From positions 1 through 44,408 of the forward strand of contig CAMZNG010000002.1 in NCBI GenBank assembly GCA_947313745.1: a stretch of DNA of 44,408 bases. The letters run 5' to 3'. This stretch comes from an uncultured Mycoplasmataceae bacterium. GTDB lineage: Bacteria > Bacillota_I > Bacilli_A > Mycoplasmatales > Hepatoplasmataceae. Shown in pieces: positions 8,510 to 21,933 of the stretch (positions are counted from its first letter, which is position 1; every line of letters begins with the position of its first letter). Under the pieces are notes generated by a model. That model was not told where the DNA came from. It did not search any database and worked only from the letters and a program-made list of their open reading frames with translations. A program made the translations under genes and the position numbers.

Positions 8510-9772
8510 ATGAAAGTTAAAGATTTTTTTACAAAAGAATTAAATGTAATAGATAAAAGTGCAACAATGTATGTTTGTGGACCAACTGTATATGATGACC
8601 CCCATATAGGTAATATTAGATCTGTTGTTGTCTTTGATGTATTAAATAGAGTTTTGCTATTAGAAGGAAAAGTTAAATATGTCCACAATATTACAGACAT
8701 TGATGACAAAATAATTTTAAAGGCTAAAGAATTAAATATAAGTGAAAAAGAGGTTTCTCAAAAATATGAGAAGGAATACATTTCCTTACTAAAGAAATTA
8801 AATATTATTATGCCAAACAATATGCCAAAGGTAACCGATAATATAGATGGAATAATTTCTTTTATAAATGAAATGATTAAAAAAAAGTTTGCCTATGAAG
8901 TTAATGGGTCTGTTTATTTTTCTATAAAAAGTATAGAAAATTACGGAAATAAGGGAAACTTATTAATAGACCAATTAATAGATAATGAAAAAAATAATGA
9001 TAAAAAAAATAATAAAGATTTTGTCATTTGAAAAAAAACAACTGAGGGACTAAATTTTGATTCTCCTTGAGGAAAAGGAAGACCTGGTTGACACACTGAA
9101 TGTTCATTTTTTGTAAAAGATATTTTCGGTAATAAAGGAATTTCAATTCATGGTGGAGGAATAGATTTAAAATTTCCACACCACATAAATGAAATGGCAC
9201 AATATGAAGCATGTACAAAAAATGAGTTGGCAAAAAATTGAATGTATGTTGGACATGTAAATGTAGACTCAACAAAAATGTCAAAGTCAATAGGAAATGT
9301 TGTTAAGGCAAAAGAATTTATTGATAAATATAATGCAAATGTTTTAAGAATGTTATTAATATCAATTGACTATTCAAAGCCAATAGATTTAAATGAAAAT
9401 GTAATTTCAAATGCAGAAAAGTCATTATTAAAAATAAAAAACTCTATTACTAAAGCTATGGTCAATCTATCACTAAATTCTAATAGTTCAATAAATGAAA
9501 AAAAACCTTCTAAGGAAATGATAGATTTATTGAAAAATAATTTAGATATTCCATCTGCTATAACATTTATATATAAAATAGTCAAGGAATTAAATCAAGA
9601 AGATAGCAATAAAAGAAAGGAAAACTTAGTTGAAGAAATAATTGCAAATATGAAGCTGCTTGGATTTTCATTTAAAATAAACTTTAACTCCTTAAAAGAG
9701 AAAGTAAAAAATGCAAAAGAGAATAGCGATTACCAAACATTAGATAACTTAAAAAAGGAGTTGATTTTATAA
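8510..9772 (+). CDS. cysS: Cysteinyl-tRNA synthetase
   Basis: A class I aminoacyl-tRNA synthetase of 420 residues that charges tRNA-Cys (a tRNA-Cys gene is at 3614). The HIGH motif is HIGN (32-35), KMSKS is at 256-260, and the zinc ligands of the family are visible as Cys23 ([11 protein letters not shown]), the Cys of [11 protein letters not shown] and the His/Glu of [12 protein letters not shown]. It is shorter than typical CysRS (about 460) at the C-terminal anticodon-binding end, which is common in Mollicutes. The stop overlaps the rlmB start (TAATG). It heads the transcription unit that corresponds to the Bacillus cysS-sigH-secE-nusG region. Confidence 0.97.
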
Positions 9773-10482
9773 TGCACATTTACGGTAAAAATCCAATCAA
9801 AGATTTATTTGATAAAAATCCAAAAATGATTAAGAAAATTTATATCGAAAAAAAAAGACATCAATTTTTTTATGAAGAACTAAAAAAAAGTAATATTCAA
9901 GTTGAACCATTTGAATCATTAAATATTAAAAGACTATTCTATAAAAATGAAAACCTTCAAGGAATCATTGCAGTAATTGAAAGTCCAAAAATATACATGC
10001 TAAAAGATTTAATTTTAAAACATAAAGATGATAATAAATCAGTGTTTATAATTTTGGATAGAATTACTGATCCTCAGAATTTCGGAGCAATCCTAAGAAA
10101 TGCTGCAGCCTTTGGAGTTAATGGAGTTATATTTCCATCAAGGGAATCATCACCATTATCTTCAATTGCAATGAAAGCATCGGCAGGAAATTGAATGAAT
10201 GTTGATCTTTGTGAAACATCATCACTAAATCAAGTTGTAGAATATCTTAAAAAAAATGGTTATTGAATTGTTTCAACTTCTCTTGATGCAGATCAATCAG
10301 TCGATACATTAAAGGACTTTAATCAACCAATGGCAATAATTTTAGGAAGTGAAGGAAGCGGAGTGAAAAAATCCCTCCAAGAAAAATCTGAAATTAAAAT
10401 TAAAATTGATATGAGTGATAAAGTTGAATCACTAAATGTTGCTTCAGCATCAGCAATTATTCTTCATTACTTAAAAAAATAA
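9772..10482 (+). CDS. rlmB: 23S rRNA 2'-O-methyltransferase, TrmH/SpoU family (RlmB)
   Basis: A 236-residue SPOUT methyltransferase. An N-terminal substrate-binding domain ([17 protein letters not shown]) is followed by the knotted catalytic domain with LDRITDPQNFGAILRNA (motif 1), IILGSEGSGVKK (motif 2) and SLNVASASAIIL (motif 3). RlmB methylates a guanosine in the peptidyl transferase centre of 23S rRNA using S-adenosylmethionine. An AAGGAG ribosome binding site lies in the end of cysS (about 9754-9760). It overlaps cysS by one nucleotide and the sigma-factor gene by one nucleotide. Bacillus has mrnC between cysS and rlmB; that gene is absent here. Confidence 0.95.
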
Positions 10483-11048
10483 TGAAAGACCCATTAGAAG
10501 ACCAACTAAAATTAGTAAAGAAAATACAAGAAGAAAAATGTGTAAAGAGTTATAAAAAACTTTTGGGAGAATATGATCCTCTAATAAAATCTCTTTCATC
10601 ATCATTTAAATCAAAATATAGAAATACGCCAATTGAAATAGACGACATAAAAAATGTAATGTCATTTCACTTTTATAAATTAATTCTAGATTATGATAAA
10701 AGTAGGAAAAAAGCCTTTCCTTCATATGTAAAGGAATTTCTATATTATAGAACATCAACCTGAATAAAACATTATGTAACATTAAATCATCAAGTTATGA
10801 ATTATAGTGAAAACAATGTTGATAATAATTCTCAAAGTATTGATAAAATGTATTTGAACGAAGAATTATTAGATACAAAAAATACCTCTAGTTTATCAAA
10901 ACTTGAAGTTCAAGTTATTGAATTAACCAAAAGCGGGATGACAATAAAAGAAATTTCATTAAAGCTAAGCATTAACATCAAAACCCTTTATGCCGCAAAG
11001 AGTAGGGCAATAGAAAAAATTCAAAATAACTTTCAAACAAATAGATAA
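10482..11048 (+). CDS. SigH-like RNA polymerase sigma factor
   Basis: A 188-residue protein with sigma-70 regions 2 and 4 and no region 3. Residues about 50-95 (IDDIKNVMSFHFYKLILDYD, then FPSYVKEFLYYRTSTWIKHYV) align with region 2 of Bacillus SigH, where the text is GLYK-DYD-SF--F-ELCITRQIITAIK. Residues about 138-183 (LSKLEVQVIELTKSGMTIKE, then ISLKLSINIKTLYAAKSRAI) form the region 4 helix-turn-helix. It sits exactly where sigH lies in Bacillus, between rlmB and rpmG. Its start overlaps rlmB by one base. By analogy it binds core polymerase and redirects it to special promoters; its targets are unknown. A degenerate, non-sigma role is possible. Confidence 0.8.
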
Positions 11049-11058
11049 TAATTTAAGT

Positions 11059-11064
11059 TATAAT
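11059..11064 (+). promoter_or_regulatory. -10 box before rpmG
   Basis: TATAAT just after the sigma-factor stop codon, suggesting that rpmG-secE-nusG can be transcribed without the upstream genes. The leader of about 28 nt carries a purine-rich GAAAGAGAGA. Confidence 0.55.
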
Positions 11065-11098
11065 ATATAAGTATATGTTTGAAAGAGAGATATAAATT

Positions 11099-11248
11099 AT
11101 GGAAAGAAAAAAAGTTATACTATTATGTGACAAGTGCCTTTCTCGTAATTACTCAATTTTTAAATCGGCAAACTCAGATACAAAACTTAGTTTAAGAAAG
11201 TATTGTTCTAAGTGTAATGCACATACAACTCACGAGGAAACAAGATAA
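11099..11248 (+). CDS. rpmG: 50S ribosomal protein L33
   Basis: A 49-residue basic protein with the four-cysteine zinc ribbon of the C+ form of L33: CDKC near residue 10 and CSKC near residue 36. It ends HTTHEETR, as in bacterial L33. It packs on the large subunit near the E site. The stop overlaps the secE start (TAATG). The position before secE is conserved from Bacillus. Confidence 0.93.
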   Translation: MERKKVILLCDKCLSRNYSIFKSANSDTKLSLRKYCSKCNAHTTHEETR

Positions 11249-11418
11249 TGTCAAAATTTACAAAAAAAGTAGCAGAAGAAAAAAGAAAAGTAAGATGAGC
11301 AACAGTTAGTGATACAACAAAAATATTTTTTGCATCACTATTTACAATACTAGTTTTCGTTTTAGTAATTTGATTGTTTTCATTTGCAGTGACACAATTA
11401 GAAGGGTTAGCTAAATAA
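11248..11418 (+). CDS. secE: Preprotein translocase subunit SecE
   Basis: A 56-residue protein with a short basic amphipathic N-terminus (KFTKKVAEEKRKVRWATVSD) and one transmembrane helix (FASLFTILVFVLVIWLFSF). This is the minimal single-span SecE that clamps SecY in the membrane. Identity rests on size, topology and its place between rpmG and nusG. Two tryptophans are coded by UGA. The start overlaps rpmG by one base. Confidence 0.9.
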
Positions 11419-11433
11419 TAAAAGGATAACAAG

Positions 11434-12018
11434 ATGGAAAATAACACAGAGAATAGAAACAATAGAAAATGATATATTGTTCAAGTAGTTACAGGATATG
11501 AAACAAAGGTAAAAGAAGATTTACAAAACAGAGATTTTGATAAAGCTGACATTGAAGAAATTTTATTACCACAAGTTGTTTCTACAACAAAGACAGGAAA
11601 GGTAAAAAGAAAATCAATGTTTCCTGGATACCTATATGTTAAAGTAGAAATGACTGATGATTCATGATTTATTATTCGTAATACAAATTATGTTACAGGG
11701 ATTGTTGGATCATCTGGACAAAGAACAAAACCAACTCCAGTAAGAGAAGTTGATATTTTAAAAATTAAAGAAAGAGTAATTGAAGAAGAATTAAGATTTC
11801 AAAATATTGAATCAGGAACTAAAGGTAAGAAACCAATAACTGAATTAAATTATAAAATTGGAGATAGTGTTGAAATAATGAGTGGAGAATTTAAGGAACA
11901 GAAAGCAAAGCTTTTATCAATATCATATGAAACTCAAAAAGTTGAAGTAGAAATTGAGTTCTTTGGAAGAATGACAAACGTTAAAGTTGATATTGACCAA
12001 ATTAAAAAAATTGATTAG
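11434..12018 (+). CDS. nusG: Transcription termination/antitermination factor NusG
   Basis: A 194-residue protein with the NGN domain (KWYIVQVVTGYETKVKEDL, then KRKSMFPGYLYVKVEM and NYVTGIVG) followed by a KOW domain (IGDSVEIMSGEFKEQKAKLL). NusG binds the polymerase clamp, modulates pausing and links RNA polymerase to the ribosome. AAAGGA 9-13 nt before the ATG is the ribosome binding site. Last gene before the L11 operon promoter and leader. Confidence 0.97.
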
Positions 12019-12035
12019 AAAAAATATATATTTGA

Positions 12036-12041
12036 TATAAT
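12036..12041 (+). promoter_or_regulatory. -10 box of the rplK operon
   Basis: TATAAT 18 nt after the nusG stop. The predicted start near 12048 begins the structured leader. Confidence 0.65.
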
Positions 12042-12047
12042 AGAAGA

Positions 12048-12170
12048 GTAAATAACTTAAGATAGTAGCTGTCGTAGAACTAAATTGCTACCGAGGTTTA
12101 AAATTTATTATATTATAATATAATAAATTTAAGATGCATCGGTAGATATCCAGTGCGTCTTATTTTTTTA
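12048..12170 (+). promoter_or_regulatory. Structured leader/attenuator resembling the L10 leader, placed before rplK
   Basis: The region folds into competing helices. AAGAT (12059-12063) can close a long-range stem with GTCTT (12157-12161). GTAGC (12065-12069) pairs with GCTAC (12087-12091), while CTACCGA (12088-12094) pairs with TCGGTAG (12139-12145). A perfect 30-nt palindrome at 12101-12130 lies between the last two arms. AAGATGCA (12131-12138) pairs with TGCGTCTT (12154-12161) and is followed by seven Ts: an intrinsic terminator that excludes the other pairings. The order AAGA-stem, CTACCGAGG, variable stem, terminator resembles the Firmicute L10 leader, at which L10(L12)4 represses its own operon. 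In those genomes it precedes rplJ; here it precedes rplK. The covariance match is from memory. Confidence 0.7.
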
Positions 12171-12202
12171 CAAAAACAAATATAAGAGAGAGGAGAACTA
12201 TT

Positions 12203-12655
12203 ATGGCAAAAAAAGTAACAAGAATTGCAAAATTACAATTTAATGCTGGCCAAGCAAAACCAGGACCTGAACTTGCAGGATTAGGTATTGACATGGGTGG
12301 ATTTACAAAACAATTTAATGATGCAACTAGAGATAGAAATGGTACAGTTGTTCCAGTGATAATCACTGCATACGATGATAGATCATTTGAGTTTGTTTTA
12401 AAAACAACTCCTGCTTCTAACTTACTAATTAAAGCTGCTGGTATTTCAAAGGGTGCTGCAAATTCTTTAAAAGAAAATGTTGGTACAGTAACAATGAAAC
12501 AACTAGAAGAAATAGCAGAATATAAATTAGAAGATTTGAATACTGATTCAATGGATGCAGCAATATCAATGTTAAAAGGAACAGCGAAAAACATGGGAAT
12601 TAAAATTGCTAATGATAACTCTGCTCAACTTGAAAATAGTGGGGAGGATGAATAA
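12203..12655 (+). CDS. rplK: 50S ribosomal protein L11
   Basis: A 150-residue protein with the L11 N-terminal domain (LQFNAGQAKPGPELAGLGID, then MGGFTKQFNDATRD) and the RNA-binding C-terminal domain (PASNLLIKAAGISKGA, then GTVTMKQLEEIAEYK). It binds the GTPase-associated centre of 23S rRNA. It has a ten-residue acidic C-terminal extension (NSAQLENSGEDE) beyond the usual end. A strong GAGAGGAGAA ribosome binding site precedes it. The stop overlaps the rplA start. Confidence 0.97.
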   Translation: MAKKVTRIAKLQFNAGQAKPGPELAGLGIDMGGFTKQFNDATRDRNGTVVPVIITAYDDRSFEFVLKTTPASNLLIKAAGISKGAANSLKENVGTVTMKQLEEIAEYKLEDLNTDSMDAAISMLKGTAKNMGIKIANDNSAQLENSGEDE

Positions 12656-13332
12656 TGACTAAGAATTATAAAAATGCAATTTCAAAAATTAAAGAAGATA
12701 AACTTTATACAATTGAAGAAGCAATAAAATTAGCTAAAGAAATATCATTTGAAAAATTCGACACATCATTTAATCTTTCTATGAATCTAAATTTAGATAC
12801 AACACATGCAGAGCAACAATTGAGAGGATCTATTGTTCTTCCAAATGGAACAGGAAAGACAGCTAAAGTTTTAGTTGTGGCTGATTCAAAAGATCATGAC
12901 ATTGCAAAAGAAGCGAAGGCAGATTATGTAGGTGGAATTGAAATAATGGAAAAAATAAAAATTGAAAATTGATTTGATTTTGACTTCATTGTTACAACAC
13001 CAGACTTTATGCCAAAGATTGCAAAGTATGGAAGAATATTAGGACCGAAAGGATTGATGCCAAATCCAAAATTAGGAACAGTAACAAACAATATAAAAAA
13101 AACAATTGAAAATATTAAAAAAGGACAAATTGAATATAAAACAGATAAGGAAGGAATTGTATCTTCTATATTTGGAAAAAAATCATTTGATGATAAAAAA
13201 TTAGTTGAAAACTATAATGCAATATTTAACTTGGTTAAAAGTAAAAGACCTGCAGCAGTTAAAGGAACATATATTTATACTTCAACTATTTCAACAACAA
13301 TGGGTCCAGGTATTAAAATAAAGGTTGATTAA
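12655..13332 (+). CDS. rplA: 50S ribosomal protein L1
   Basis: A 225-residue protein with the L1 signature GRILGPKGLMPNPKLGTVT (shown within the frame near residues 121-140) and the first domain pattern LRGSIVLPNGTGK. L1 forms the mobile stalk at the E site and can repress its own operon by binding mRNA. The start ATG overlaps the rplK stop. Only 12 nt separate it from rplJ, so there is no room for an rplJ leader. Confidence 0.97.
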
Positions 13333-13344
13333 GGAGAAATAGAT

Positions 13345-13860
13345 ATGCCAATTACAAGACAACAAAAAGAACAACACGTTGCAGAAATTAAAGATCTTAT
13401 TTCAAAATCAAGTATTATAATTGTTTGAGATTATCTTGGATTAAATGCACATGAAATTTCAGAAGTAAGAGCAAAGTTAAAAAAATCAAATGCTGTTAAT
13501 AAGGTTTACAAAAACTTAATAGCAAAAATAGCTTTTGAAGAAAGTGGAAAGAAAGAAATTTCTGAGTCATTAAAAGGACCATCATCATTCTTATTTATAG
13601 AAGATGAAGATTCTAATGCGCTTAGAGATTTAAATAAATTTATAAAAGAGAATGATAAATTATCATTCAAAGCTGGATATATAGATGGAGTGTTCTATGA
13701 CAAAGAAGGAGTTGCAGAAATAGCTGGACTGCCTTCAAAAGACAATTTACTATCAATGTTATTATCAGCATTACAAGGAACAATGAGAAATCTTGCATAC
13801 GCAATTTCACAAATAAATAATGAAGAACCTAGTAATGAAGATAAAACAAAAAAAGAATAA
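13345..13860 (+). CDS. rplJ: 50S ribosomal protein L10
   Basis: A 171-residue stalk base protein: ITRQQKEQHVAEIKDLIS, VRAKLKKSNAVNKVYKNL and GLPSKDNLLSMLLSALQG are family features. The C-terminal helix that carries L7/L12 dimers follows. It has an AAGGAG ribosome binding site 8-13 nt before ATG. In Firmicutes L10 with L7/L12 binds the L10 leader RNA; here the candidate leader is two genes upstream, before rplK. Confidence 0.95.
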
Positions 13861-13899
13861 AATAAACAAAATTAAAGAAAGTTAAAAGGAGAAAATATT

Positions 13900-14256
13900 A
13901 TGGCAATAAAAGTAAGTGATTTTATAAAAGAATTAAAGGAAATGAAAGTTGCAGATCTAAATGAATTAGTTAAAGCAATCGAAGAAGAATTTAATGTTAC
14001 AGCAGCAGCACCTGTTGCAGCAGCAGCATCAACAGAGGTAGCAGCAGCAACAGAGAAGTCAGTTGTACTTATCAATGGTGGAGCAAACAAAATAGCTTCA
14101 ATAAAAGCAATTAGAGAAATAATGGGATTAGCTCTTATGGATGCTAAAAAATTCGTTGATAACGGTGGGACAGTTAAAGAAAACATCCCTACTGAAGAAG
14201 CTGAAGCTTTAGTAGCAAAATTAAAAGAAGTTGGCGCAGAAGTTGAACTTAAATAG
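13900..14256 (+). CDS. rplL: 50S ribosomal protein L7/L12
   Basis: A 118-residue acidic protein with an N-terminal dimerisation domain ([20 protein letters not shown]), an alanine-rich hinge ([18 protein letters not shown]) and the C-terminal factor-binding domain ([20 protein letters not shown], ending VGAEVELK). It recruits translation GTPases. An AAAAGGAG ribosome binding site precedes it. Confidence 0.97.
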   Translation: MAIKVSDFIKELKEMKVADLNELVKAIEEEFNVTAAAPVAAAASTEVAAATEKSVVLINGGANKIASIKAIREIMGLALMDAKKFVDNGGTVKENIPTEEAEALVAKLKEVGAEVELK

Positions 14257-14297
14257 TTTTAAAATATAAACAAATGGAGGATATTTTTATATCTTTC

Positions 14298-14319
14298 TTT
14301 TGCTATTAAATTAGCAAAA
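14298..14319 (+). other. Hairpin in the rplL-rpoB gap
   Basis: TTTTGCTA pairs with TAGCAAAA around a 6-nt loop. It is followed by A-rich, not T-rich, sequence on the plus strand, so it is not a standard terminator. It may be a processing site that sets different rplL and rpoB levels. Confidence 0.4.
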
Positions 14320-14328
14320 AAAATTATA

Positions 14329-14334
14329 TATAAT
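14329..14334 (+). promoter_or_regulatory. -10 box before rpoB
   Basis: TATAAT followed closely by AAAGGAG (about 14337-14343) and the ATG at 14348. It is a possible internal promoter giving rpoBC independent supply. Confidence 0.5.
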
Positions 14335-14347
14335 ACAAAGGAGAAAA

Positions 14348-17300
14348 ATGGAACATAAAATAAAAAAATATGGAATTGGTACAGAACGTATTAACTTTCA
14401 AAAATCTAAAATAGATTTTAAAATTCCTGATTTGTTATCAACACAAACAGAGTCTTTCAAATTATTTTTGGAAAAAGGTATTGATGAAATATTTAATGAA
14501 ATTTACCCAATTAAGTCAAAAAAACTTACTGTAAGTTTTATTAAGTCAGAATTAAAATTACCTAAAAATAGAGAAGAAAGTATTGATGAAGCAAGAGATA
14601 AAGGTTCAAACTTTTTTGCTCCCTTAAAAGCAAAATTTAGAATTACAAATAATGAAACAGGACAAAAGGTAATGGAGGACACAGCATTCATTGCTAACCT
14701 TCCGTTAATGACTGATGGAGCATCATTTATAATTAATGGTTCTGAAAGAGTTATAATTTCACAAATTGTTAGAGCACCAGGTGTTTATTTTGAAAATATG
14801 AAAACATCAAGAGCTCAATCTGCATCAGATTCTTCAATTTTTAAGTTATCTTCAATTATTCCTTCAAGAGGTGCTTGAATTGAGTTTGATTATAAAGATT
14901 ACAAACTTTTAGGAACAGATCCTTCAGATATAAAAATTAAGATTGATAAATCTAAAAGAATTAAAGTTGCAATGCTTCTTTATTCTTTAGGGTTGTCTGA
15001 TGAAGACATTAAAGGTCTTTATGGAGAGCAGCATGAATTATTACTTGAAACTCTTTCAAAAGTTCCACAAGCAAAAAAAGATCCAATAATTTCTAGAAGA
15101 GAAATATTTAGAATTTTAAATCCAGGTGATAGATTAACTGAAGATCAAGTTAATAGTTGATTTTCAAATTTATTCTTTAACAGAAGAAGATATGACTTAT
15201 CAAAAACTGGTAGATACAAAATAAATGAAAAACTTTCTCCGTTCAAAAGAATAATTAATAAAGTAGCTGCTGAAGATATTAAAACAATTTCAGGAAAAGT
15301 AATTGTAAAAGAAAAAGAAACAATTACTCATGATTTAGCAGAAGAAGTCCAAAAACAATTCTTTAGCAAGAAATTAAAATTAACAAATTTACCAATCGAT
15401 GATTCAATTCTTGGAATAATGAAAGGTGTTTTAATTGAAAATCCTAAGGATAAAGAAAAATTTACTCAAGTTTCAATTATTAAAGTTTTCTCAAATGAAA
15501 ATTATAATGAATCAAAAAATAAAGATGGGGAAAAAATTTCAAATGTTATTTCAAATTCTCCTTCTCCTTATGAGTTCTTAACAATTTCTGATTTACTATC
15601 ATCAATAGGATACATTTTTAACTTAGAAGATGGATTATTTTCATATGATGATATTGATTCATTGCAAAATAGAATGATTAAAACAATTAATGATTTAATG
15701 AAAAATCAATTTAGAATTGGTCTTACAAGAATGGAAAGAAATCTTGCTGAAAGAATAAAAGCAAAAGATATTTCTTCTGTTACTGTCAAATCAATTACAA
15801 ATCATAAATTAATGGAATCTTCATTAAAAGACTTCTTTAATTCATCGCAACTTTCACAATTTATGGATCAAATAAATCCGCTTGCAGAAATTTCAAACAA
15901 GAGAAGAATTACTTCTCTAGGGCCTGGTGGTCTTTCAAGAGATACTGCTTCATTAGTTGTTCGTGGAATCCACGATACTCACTACGGAAGAATTTGTCCA
16001 ATTGAAACTCCTGAGGGTCCAAATATTGGATTGATACTTAATCAATCTCTTTATGCAAGAGTTAATGAATATGGTTTATTAGAAACACCTTACTTTAAGG
16101 TTGTTGATGGAAAAATTTCTGGAACTAAACCAGAATATCTAACTGTTTCTCAAGAGGCTAAACAAGTTATTGCATCTGCAAAAGCAAAAATTAAAGATGG
16201 AAAATTAATCGAAAAAGAATTAATTGCTAGAATAGATGGAGAATTCAATTTCTTTGAACCAACAAAAATTAATTATATTGATGTTTCTCCAAAACAAATG
16301 GTTTCACTTGCAACAGCACATATTCCATTCATTGAAAATGATGATGCTAACCGTGCTCTAATGGGAGCCAACATGCAAAGACAAGCTGTTCCATTAATAA
16401 AACCAGACTCACCAATAGTTGCAACAGGTATTGAAGAGTTTTCAGGATTGTATTCACCAACTACTGTTAAAGCAACTGAAGATGGAGAAGTAATAGAATC
16501 AACTTCTATATCAATAGTAATTGTTGGAGAAAAAAGAACAACTTACAAACTTAAAAAATTTGTAAGATCAAATCAAGGTTCTTCAATAAATCAAATACCA
16601 AGAGTTAAGGTTGGACAAAAAGTTAAAAAAGGTCAAGTTATTGCTGATGGTCCATCAGTTGATAATGGTGAACTAGCAATTGGTAAAAATGTTGTTGTAG
16701 CATTTACAACTTGAAGAGGTTACAACTATGAAGATGCTATAATCATTTCAGAAAGATTATCAAAAGATGATGTTTATACTTCAATTCATATTGAAGAACA
16801 TAAAATTGAACAAAGATCAACAAAACTTGGTGAAGAAATGATAACTGCCGATGTTCCAAATGCTTCTAAAGAATCATTAAGAAATATTGGCGAAGATGGA
16901 ATAATTTTAGTTGGATCAAAAGTTAAAGTTGGAGATATTCTTGTTGGTAAGATAACTCCTAAAGGTGATGAAGATGTTTCAGAAGCTGAAAAATTACTTG
17001 ATTCATTGCTTGGTAACAAAGCAAAAAATACAAGAGATAGTTCAATGAGAGTTCCTCATTCAGCAGAAGGAATTGTTCAAGATATAAAAATCCTTTCAAG
17101 AGAAAACGGGGATAAATTAAATGATGGTGTAGAAAAAATTATAAAAGTTTATATCGCTCAAAAACGTAAGTTAAGAGAGGGAGATAAAATGTCTGGACGT
17201 CATGGAAATAAAGGAGTTATTTCAAAAGTACTTCCTGAAGAAGATATGCCATATCTTGAAGATGGAACACCTGTTGATATAATGTTAAATCCATTAGGAG

Positions 17301-17893
17301 TTCCTTCACGTATGAATGTTGGTCAAGTATTAGAAATTCATTTAGGAATGGCTGCTAAATTATTAGGACTTAAAGTTGCAACACCAATTTTTGATGGAGC
17401 AAACTATGATGACATTCTTGATATGTTTAAAAAAGCAGGAATGAAAAACACAGGTAAATTCACATTAACAGATGGTATCAATGGAGAAAAATTTGAAGAT
17501 GATATTGCTGTTGGAGTAATGTACATGCTTAAGTTATCTCACATGATTGATGATAAAATGCATGGTAGATCAATTGGTCCATATTCATTAATCACTCAAC
17601 AACCATTAAGAGGTAAAGCTAATAATGGTGGACAAAGATTCGGAGAAATGGAAGCTTGAGCTATTGAAGCTTATGGAGCTTCAAATATTTTACAAGAAAT
17701 GATTACACTTAAATCTGATGATATTAAAGGGCGTAATGAATTATATAATTCAATTGCTAAAGGTGGAAGAATGCCTACTCCCTCAATTCCAGAAGGTTTC
17801 TGAGTTCTATACTATGAATTAAGAGGTCTTGGATTAAAACTAGGATTTGTAGATAATGAAGGGAGTGATGTCGAAATCGACAACACAATATAA
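14348..17893 (+). CDS. rpoB: DNA-directed RNA polymerase subunit beta
   Basis: An 1181-residue subunit with the family blocks in order: [19 protein letters not shown], the [17 protein letters not shown]-type lobe, the rifampicin region [18 protein letters not shown] followed by [51 protein letters not shown] and the C-terminal RFGEMEAWAIEAYGA. Several UGA tryptophans interrupt a standard-code reading. Residue 517 is Asn where E. coli has His526 and residue 522 is Thr where E. coli has Ser531, which bears on rifampicin sensitivity. It has a strong AAAGGAG ribosome binding site. The stop is 10 nt before rpoC and lies within the rpoC ribosome binding site. Confidence 0.98.
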
Positions 17894-17903
17894 GGAGGTT
17901 TAT

Positions 17904-21857
<3,954 letters not shown>

Positions 21858-21882
21858 TTAATATCACATTAATAAAAAAATT

Positions 21883-21912
21883 GAGAGACATTATGTCTCT
21901 CTTTTTCTTTTT
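21883..21912 (+). terminator. Rho-independent terminator after rpoC
   Basis: GAGAGACA/TGTCTCTC, an 8-bp stem with a TTA loop, followed by TTTTTCTTTTT. Confidence 0.93.
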
Positions 21913-21917
21913 AGTTA

Positions 21918-21923
21918 TATAAT
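21918..21923 (+). promoter_or_regulatory. -10 box for the 21934 gene
   Basis: TATAAT ends 11 nt before the ATG, giving a leader of at most a few nucleotides. Confidence 0.5.
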
Positions 21924-21933
21924 TATCTTAACT

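Noticed and set aside
12101-12130. 30-nt perfect palindrome as a transposon end or CRISPR repeat
   Set aside because: It occurs once, has no transposase or spacer array nearby, and fits as the variable arm of the rplK leader.
12160-12594. Long open frame on the minus strand opposite rplK
   Set aside because: It mirrors the codon pattern of a highly conserved ribosomal protein, has no ribosome binding site, and overlaps the leader terminator.
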